A DNA stretch of 64,000 nt from Eonycteris spelaea (taxonomy: Eukaryota > Chordata > Mammalia > Chiroptera > Pteropodidae): positions 8,512,501-8,576,500 of the forward strand of contig PUFA01000066.1 in the NCBI GenBank assembly GCA_003508835.1, in the 5' to 3' direction. A program made the position numbers and the translations under genes. This document shows, in pieces, positions 56,995 through 64,000 of the stretch. The notes under the pieces were generated by a model. The model saw only the letters and a program-made list of their open reading frames with translations. It was not told the DNA's origin and did not search any database. How positions within the stretch are numbered: the first letter of the stretch is position 1; the number at the start of each line of letters is the position of its first letter.

Positions 56995-57425
56995 TGACGT
57001 GAGAGCAGTCGGGAGGGGAGCGATTTATTCATTCCGTGGAGCCGTAACCACGCGCTGTACCATTTACCCCTCTAACGTGTGCACTTTCGCGGCGTCTGGT
57101 GTATTCACAACGTTGTGGAGTCATCACCGTTGCCTGTCCCGGAATGTTCTCGGCACCTCCAGCCGGCTCCGCACCCGTGGGCGCTCCGCTCCCCTCCTCC
57201 CCGCCGCCCCACCCCCCGCCGGGCCCAGGCGGCAGCCAGTCTGCTTCCTGGCACTGTGGTTCCGCAGCTGCGCTCGTGTCCGTGGGATCGTGCGCTCTGT
57301 GGCCTTAGTGACCGGTTCTTCCCCTCGGCGCCGTGTTTTCAGGGTGTGAGTGTTGTCACGGGTATCAGCCCTTCACCCCACGATGTCCCCGAGTATGAGC
57401 AGGGCACGTGTGAGGAACCGGTCAT
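56995..57425 (-). mobile_element. L1M 3' UTR fragment
   Basis: GTACCATTTACCCCTCTAACG, GTGTATTCACAACGTTGTGG, AGTCATCACCGTTGCCTG and GGCGGCAGCCAGTCTGCTTCC follow antisense L1 3' UTR text (TACCATTTT...GTATATTCACANNGTTGTGCAACCATCACC...CAACCACTAATCT). CpG-rich. Confidence 0.7.
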
Positions 57426-57459
57426 CCGTTGATAGACTTATTTCTACCCAGCTCCAAAG

Positions 57460-57460
<1 letters not shown>

Positions 57461-57503
<43 letters not shown>
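57461..57503 (+). repeat. (GT)n microsatellite
   Basis: About 21 uninterrupted GT units. Probably length-variable. Confidence 0.95.
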
Positions 57504-57505
<2 letters not shown>

Positions 57506-57509
57506 AAAG

Positions 57510-59630
57510 TAGTTCTAACGGGAAATGTTTTCTTTAATTTATCTTAGTGGAGTGCGTTCGGACTGCAACTTGGGAGAAAAACCAGGCAAATCAGGTCTTT
57601 TTTGGATGCAGGGCCACGCTCGTCCTGAGGACCGCCTCGGGGACGCATGGGGCCCCGGGGGCCTTGCCCGTCCTATCCGCTCCAGCCTCTCCCTTGCCAC
57701 AGCTGTCTGCTCGGAGCGGGACCGCTTCGAGCTTCTGGGGGTTCTCCCCACGCCCGGGGAAGGCCCGCCTCTTTGGCCTGGGAGTGTGGGCGTCTTGTTG
57801 GCTGGCGCCGCCCCTCCCCACATCCCTGGCTGCCCCGTGGTCCCTCTGTGTCAGGGACGCTGGGGCGACCACGGCCTCCAGACTTTGTGCATTTTCAGGC
57901 TTCCCAGCTCACCCCTCGCTGCTGCTTCTGCCCATCGAGCAAGCGCCTCTGCCATGCCCAGCTCGTTCCCCAGGACGCCTCCCTCCCCACGCCCCCTGCC
58001 CCGCGCTCCTACGTGCCTGGCCTGGGGTGGCTGTTACAATGTTTTACGAGGTGCAAGTACCGATTAACCAGATCAGATTGGAGGCTGCTGTCTGTGCCCG
58101 GCAGGCGTTTGCTCCTTGCTAGCTGGGTGCCGGGGGTCCCCGGGCAGGGGAAGGGACACTGGAGGTGACCTGTGCCGCACGTGCCCGTGAGCCGAGGGGG
58201 ACCGCCCGGCGGCCGGCTCTGCGTGTCTCTCTCCTCCTCAGCCGCGCCCCCCGTGCCTGTCACACGCGCAGGGCCTCCCGCCGCGGGTGCCTGCTCCCCA
58301 CGCCGGGGTGCGGCAGCGGCAGCCGTGGGGCCTGCCTGGTTCGGTTCTTCCGAAGCCCAGCTTACGGGGCCAGATGAACCCGAGTCTAGCTGACACGTGG
58401 CTCAGGGAGAGGCCCAGCCGGGGGTTCCCGAGGGCAGAGTGGGGTGAGGAAGCCGCCCCCTCCCTGGGGGCAAACGGGGCGCATTGCCTCGGGTTCACTC
58501 GCTCCCACCCAACGAGGCCAGCCTTGCCTCTGGTCTGCCCGTCTCGCTCCGCATGCGTTCCTTGCCGTCCGATTTAGAGATGCATTTGGCCTCTCAGCCT
58601 CTGCCGTTCAGAATGATCATAGCTTTCACCCGCCTTCCAATGCGTTGCCCCCTGTCACTCATGTGCTCGTTCCTTCCGCAGTCAGAGAGGGCAGGGCGGG
58701 GATCAGGGTGGGAGAGAGGGGCTCACCATGGGTGCGGAATTTGAGGGGCACCCCAAACTCAGTCATCACGGTAGTATTTTAGTGCAATATCTTAAAAATA
58801 AAAATTAAGGCTAACGATTATGTATTAAACCAAATATCAAGATTCGAATAAAGACAGCATCACAGAGATGGCTGCCTCCCACCGTCATCACCTGCAGTGG
58901 TGACAGATAACCCTCCTGGGTCCTCAGATGCTCTTTCCAACCCCACATCCGGGAAAATACCTACACTGGCCCTGATTCTTACTAGCCTGTGCAGGACAGC
59001 CTCGTCTGTCATGTGCTGGGTCGCACACCTGGGTTCCACGCCAGGCAGCAGTTTCAGTTTCCGTGTGTGGGTCGTTAGGTCAACAGCCACACTTACTAAG
59101 TCGTGAGCTGTGGCTCTGATTTCTCTCCTCTCCGCGTCTACCTTTTCCTGTTTTTTAAGGGGTGCTCCCAAGCATTAAGTCATGCCCGACAGCAATTTGC
59201 TTCCCATTTCCAAAGCAGCTCAAGTTTCATGTCTGCCCGAGCCTCCTCCAGGTTGTGCAAAAATGGTACTTTTCTCAGTTAAACGCGGAGCTGACTCAGA
59301 GGGCAAGCTCCATCCTCTCTCAGGTGGTTCTCTACGATGCGGGGAGCATCTCTCTGTCCTCCGAGGTGAACGCTTGCAGAGTGGGGACCGGTGGAGGGTC
59401 CCTGAGACGCCTTCTCAATAAAGAGTCGCAAACGCCCTGCTCAGGCAGGGCGGAGGGCACGTGGGCCGCCCTGTCTCTGGGTGGCCAGCCCACCTGTCTT
59501 TCCCGGACCTTTCCACAGCCTTCTCGGTTTCAGCCAGGTCATTTGCATTTGAACGGGAGCATCGTTGGCCGAAAATACATCGCTCTTCATCAAAATATGT
59601 GATGGATGAGATAACCGTATAGCAGGAGTC
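57510..59630. other. Unassigned DNA
   Basis: 57550-58750 is CpG-rich with overlapping non-coding frames. 58770-59600 is closer to average composition. No repeat or exon is recognised. Confidence 0.35.
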
Positions 59631-59636
59631 AGTTCA

Positions 59637-60130
59637 AAAAAAAAAAAAAAACCCAACCTGCTTTACCCTGTGTTCCTAATGACATATTTATCCTCAAGTG
59701 CGTAGTTATCAAGAAAATGCTACGTAAAACTGGGTCTGACCCAATTTAGTAATTCTCCTGGCGCTTAACATCATGTCGCGTTTGTTAAAATATTGACTGC
59801 AATTCATAATGGCTGTCAGAAGCCAGGTCCGCAGTCTACGTTGTGTGGAACATGAAAACAAGCTGTAAGGCAATTTGTTGCTTTGTAAGCAGAGTTTTCT
59901 TTCGCGACGATGGCCCAGCTAAAGCGGGGATGTGACCTGGTTAGAAACCTCAGCCCAAGAGTTTGCAAAACAAGCTGTACGGTATAATCTACATATCAAG
60001 GTATCTGATGGAGCTATTATTTATAGCGGCCCCACCGCTCAACCTCCCGAGGTCAGCATTTTTCAATGAGATTTACAAGGGACCATGGACTCGGGACCAT
60101 GTATTTATTCATGTATTTGGTTTCCCAGTC
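59637..60130. other. AT-richer unique island, possible conserved element
   Basis: An A-run (59637-59651) is followed by about 480 bp without any repeat signature in an otherwise GC-rich flank. It carries motif-like words such as TTTAGTAATTCTCC and TTGCAAAACAAGC. Candidate conserved non-coding element on appearance only. Confidence 0.3.
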
Positions 60131-60267
60131 TCCAAAATAGCTGAGAGCTGGCGGGTCTGTCAGATAAGCCCCGGGGCCCATGTCCTGGGAGGCACCTCCC
60201 GTCTGTGTTCCCGTAGCAAATCTTTTCGTAAGAATGAAACTGGAGATGCTATCTGCCAAAAAGCAGC

Positions 60268-60321
60268 GGGGGACAGGACGTAGCTGGGGGACAGGACGTA
60301 GCTGGGGGACAGGACGTAGCT
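60268..60321 (+). repeat. Three exact 18-bp tandem copies
   Basis: The unit GGGGGACAGGACGTAGCT occurs three times without a mismatch (60268-60285, 60286-60303, 60304-60321). Because 18 is a multiple of three, frames through it stay open. Identity points to a recent expansion. Confidence 0.95.
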
Positions 60322-60329
60322 TAGAGAGA

Positions 60330-61080
60330 CCAGAGCATCAGCAAGCTGGGACATGCAGAAGACACGTCAGGGCCCGTTCGAAGTGTCACGTGCCTTTTAC
60401 CCACCCTCATTCGATTGCCCCAGAGAAGATCCATCGTTTCGGGTCGCAAGGCTAATGTGAATCAGAGCGAGCGTGTAGGCTCCGCAGCAAACCTGGGGGC
60501 TGCCTGGGGTTCTGAGGAAGCTCACGGATGACGATTGCACTTTGACCGGGGCACTGGGGGAGAGGGATGGTTGGGGTGAGGCGTCCCACGCGAGCAGGGT
60601 CACCCCAAAGGACCTAGATGATGGCTGGGCGCCCTGGAGTGGCCACCCCTGCAGAACCCCTTCGGGGCACCCGTCGGAAGCCTTTTTTTCTGCTTTGACT
60701 TGCAACCAAGTGAGAATCGTTGCAGGTCTTCAAAGCTTTAGTCATGGTTCCCTTACGAGCTCTTCGTATTCATCATCCTGGCGCGGCTTTTCCATACGTG
60801 GTAGTGATGTAAAATGTCCTTTGAGTATAAAAGTCCATAAGGGAAAGTGAGTCGATACCAAGAAAACTAAGTCGAGGACAATGATGTACGTTTAGTCGAT
60901 GCTTCTCCTGGGGCCCAGGGCTAAGGATGCGGTTTCAGGTAAACTCCAGATGCTGCAGCAAATGACTGTGGCTCACACGCAGGGAAGGGAGAGTGTTCCT
61001 GTTTCAGTTCGCTCTCTTTTTCTTTGTTTGTTCATTGCTTATGATTTCGATAAATGAGCACTTTCTCTTCTCGAGACCTT
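60330..61080. other. Unassigned DNA
   Basis: No repeat or exon is recognised. Confidence 0.35.
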
Positions 61081-61084
61081 CACA

Positions 61085-64000
61085 GATTTCGCACACGGTT
61101 GTAAGCAACCACCCGGAGAGAGCCCTGGTACCTTCCCCCGCTCCCTCCCAGTGGGGACATCTTGCAAATCAGGACCAGGATATCGATGTTGATACGGTCA
61201 AGACACAGACCATTTCCGTCACCGCAGGGGTCCCTGTGGCCACACGCCTTTCCTCCTCTTTGGGACTGGCTTTTTTTTTTTTTTTTTCCCCACTCAGCAG
61301 ACTTCCCTGGAGAGTCATCCAAATTGCTCCGTGTGTTAATGGCACCTCCTTTTTATCGCTGAGTAATAGTCCATGACAGGAACGTACCACGGTGGGTTGA
61401 AACGGCCATCTGCTGAAGGGCAACGGGGCTGATTCTGGTTTTTTCGATGGTTCCGATTTCACCTGCTCTGAACATTTGTGTCTGGGCGTCTGCGTCGAGG
61501 GGAGTTTTCGTCTCTGTGAGACATACGACGTCCAGGCGTGCGGTTCCTGGGGAACTCTTTTCCGGAACGGCTGGGCCACTCCACGTCGCACCTGTGGTGT
61601 GTCCGCATTTCTGCATCCTCGCCTGCGTTTGGTGGTGGGGCGATGTTTATGTTTGCCATTCTGACAGGTGTGCAGTCACAGCTCACTGTGGTTTTAATTT
61701 GCATTTATCTGGTGGCTGATGATGTCAATGTCTTTTTTACTCACTGTTTCCATCTGGGTATCTTTTTTGGTAACATGTCTCTGGCTCATTTTCTAATTGG
61801 ATTGTTGTTGAACTTTTTTAACGTTGAGTTTTTGTAGTTCTTCAAACGTCCTGGGTAGGAGTCCTTCTTGGTCAGATCCGTGGTGTGTAAATCTTTTCCC
61901 CTGGTGCGGAGCTGGTGTTTACGTCCTCTGAAATGCCAAGGCTTTCACAGAGCAAATATTTTTAATTGTCATGAAGTTCAATGGATCAATTTGTCCCTTA
62001 TGGCTCATGCTTTTGGTGGTGTTTATGAACTCTTTCCTGTGTCCTAGATCTTAAAGATTCTTCTATTTTTTTCCCTTATGGCCGTATAGTTTTCCATTTT
62101 GAGTTAATTTATGTATAAGTAAGGTTTGTGCTTTGGGTTGTGATTTTTTTTTTGCCCATGGATATTAATTGATCCAGCAGTATCTGTTGAAAAGATTATA
62201 CTCTCTCCACTAAAATGCTTTTGAGCCTTTGTTAAAAATCGGTTGACCATATTTGTGTGGATCTAGGTCTGTTTTTTTTTTTTTTTTTTAATATTCTGTT
62301 CTATGAATGTGTCTATTTCTCTGCCAATATGATACCATCTTGGATGTTATAGCTATATAATAAGATTTCAAACCAGGTAGACTGATCCTTCTTAGTTTAC
62401 TATCCTTTTTCAAAATCAAGCTATTCTCATTCCTTCATTTTCCTATATAAGTTTTAGAATAATCTTGTCTGTGCCCACAAAAATTTTTACTGAGATTCTG
62501 ATAGGAATTGAATTAAGCCTGTGTATCAATTTGGGGAGAATCGACATCTTTACTATGTTCATTCTTCTAGTCCGTGAACACAGTACGCCTCTTTATTCCA
62601 ATTTTCTTAGAGTTCTTTTATCAGTGTTTGTAGTTTTCAGCAAATAGGTTCTGTGCATGTTTTGTTCAGTTTTCATCTAAGTATCTTGCTTTTTTTTTCT
62701 TGAGTGATTATGAATGAAATTGTATTCTTTATTCTGGTTTCCCATTGTTTATTGCTAGTATAGAGAAAGAGACTCGATGTTTGTATGATGATCTTGTATC
62801 CTGTCACTTTTCCGAGCTTCCTTATTAGTTCTAGGAAGTTTCGTTGTAGACTTCTTGGGCTTTTGTATGTAGATGATCCTGCCATCTGCGAACAGGAACA
62901 GTTTTATTTCTTCCTTTCCTACCCGTTTGTCTTTCATTTCTCTTCTTGCTTTATTGCGCTGGCCGGAACGTCCAGTACTAGGAATCTGCATCTAGTTCCC
63001 AGGCTTAGGGAGAAGTATTCCGTGTTTCACCCTTAAGTAGCATGTTACCTGTGGGTGTTTCGTAGGTTGAGAAGCTTCCCCTCTATTTCTATTTCCTGAG
63101 AGAATATATCATGAATAGGTGCTGACTTTTGTCAAAACTTTTTTTATATCCGTTGATAGAATCGCGTGACTTTCCTTATTTACTCTGTCAACATGGCGGA
63201 TTACGCTGGGGCATCCCTGGGGCCCCTGGTCATAGCGCACTGTTCTTTTTATCCTTTTCATGTTGCAGAACCCATTTGCTGATATTCTCTGAAGGATTTC
63301 GTGTCTGCTTTCATGAAGGACGTTGCTCTTTTTGTACTGTCTTTGGTTTTGGTGTCTGGGGAACACCTGGTTTAATAAAATTAATTGGGAACTGTTTTCT
63401 TCTTTTTACTGGAAGTGTTTGTGTAGAATTGGCGTTAGTTTTTCTTTGAATATTAGATAGAATTCTTCGGTAAAAGATATCTTTTACGGGAAGGTTTAAA
63501 ATTACAAATTCAGTCTGTTTAATAGCTATAGTGTTCTTCGAATGATCCATTTCGTATCTGGTGACTTGTGGTGGTGCCTTTTGAGAAATCAGTTTATTTA
63601 ACCTAAGTTGTCAAATTTATGGCGATAGAGTTATTCACAATATTCCTGCATTGTCCTTCTGATGTCTGCAGAGTCTGTAGTGACAGCCCCTGTTTCTTTC
63701 CTGATAGTTGGTCATTTCTGTCTCCTCTCATTTTTCCTTCTCGAACTTTGTAGATCAATTTAATGGATCTTATTTAAAAAACAAACTTTTTCTTTCATTG
63801 AATGTACTATTTTTCCGTTTCAATTTTATTGATTTCCTTCCTTCTGTTTGCATTCTACTTTCTTTTCCTATTTATCGTACTTTCTTTTACCATCGAAGTA
63901 GGAGCTCAGCTTATTTATTTGAGCCTCTGTCCTTCCCTAACGCAAACACTTCGTGCCACAAAGTTCCCTCTCGGCACCGCGTTCGCTGTAGCCCACAAAT
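61085..64000 (-). mobile_element. L1 LINE, 3' UTR to ORF2, continues past window
   Basis: The L1 lies in reverse, with its 3' UTR at low coordinates (GACTGGCTTTTTTT, GATTCTGGTTTTTTCGATGG, GTGGTTTTAATTTGCATTT) and ORF2 towards the window end. On the minus strand, the reverse-transcriptase active-site region reads LFADGRIIYIQKPKK (about 62907-62863), where active L1s have FADD, so the second catalytic aspartate is replaced by glycine. Stops and frameshifts break the rest of the frame. ORF2p supplies endonuclease and reverse transcriptase for L1 copying; this copy is dead. The 5' part lies beyond position 64000. Confidence 0.85.

Noticed and set aside
1..64000. CRISPR arrays, operons, ribosome-binding sites, phage or plasmid features
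   Set aside because: The window is clearly mammalian nuclear DNA. There are no spaced direct repeats or compact coding layout.
1..64000. Telomeric (TTAGGG)n or satellite arrays
   Set aside because: I saw no such arrays despite the subtelomere-like GC richness, so a subtelomeric location remains only a guess.

Overview
This window reads as nuclear DNA from a placental mammal. It is intergenic or deep intronic: I find no exon, tRNA, intact rRNA or microRNA that I can defend. The identifiable content is fossil repeats: MIR and L2 tails, hAT-type miniature transposons, ERVL-MaLR (MLT1-like) solo LTRs and decayed L1 copies, plus simple repeats and CpG-rich unique DNA. All repeat names come from memory of consensus sequences, not from a database search, so subfamily names are approximate.

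Lineage: I see none of the abundant lineage-marking SINEs (Alu, B1/B2, carnivore CAN, ruminant or pig tRNA SINEs, equine ERE). The one lineage-informative SINE candidate (about 3855-4004, minus strand) carries a 5S rRNA-derived head. 5S-derived SINEs are known in fruit bats (Pteropodidae) and a few other groups, so a megabat is my best guess. It is an inference from one element.

Layout. 1-2500: AT-rich, with one hAT MITE. 2.5-3.3 kb: a strong CTCF-type motif followed by a small CpG island. 3.6-4.6 kb: antisense L1 debris split by the 5S-derived SINE. 6.1-7.6 kb: L1 3' end, an antisense MLT1 with a nested L1-type tail, and a MIR. 8.1-8.8 kb: a CpG-rich block with a promoter-like motif cluster. 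8.8-14.7 kb: L2, MIR, a sense L1 and a hAT MITE. 16-23.5 kb: several MaLR-type LTRs, a minus-strand CTCF-like site and a sense L1 3' end in CpG-rich DNA. 24-28.2 kb: two copies of an unidentified repeat carrying paired RFX X-box palindromes, with an LTR between them. 28-36 kb: very GC/CpG-rich, with MIR, L2 and L1 pieces. 36.4-38.7 kb: AT-richer unique DNA with a homeodomain-site cluster. 38.7-41 kb: antisense L1. 41-57 kb: GC-rich with scattered MIR/L2/hAT, microsatellites and a 24-bp E-box direct repeat. 57-61 kb: unique DNA with an 18-bp triplicate. 61-64 kb: antisense L1 running off the window.

No genes here act together, and I did not find a new biological system. The items most worth checking are the X-box repeat pair, the 5S-derived SINE, the orphan promoter-like cluster at 8.1-8.3 kb, the CTCF pair and the E-box direct repeat.
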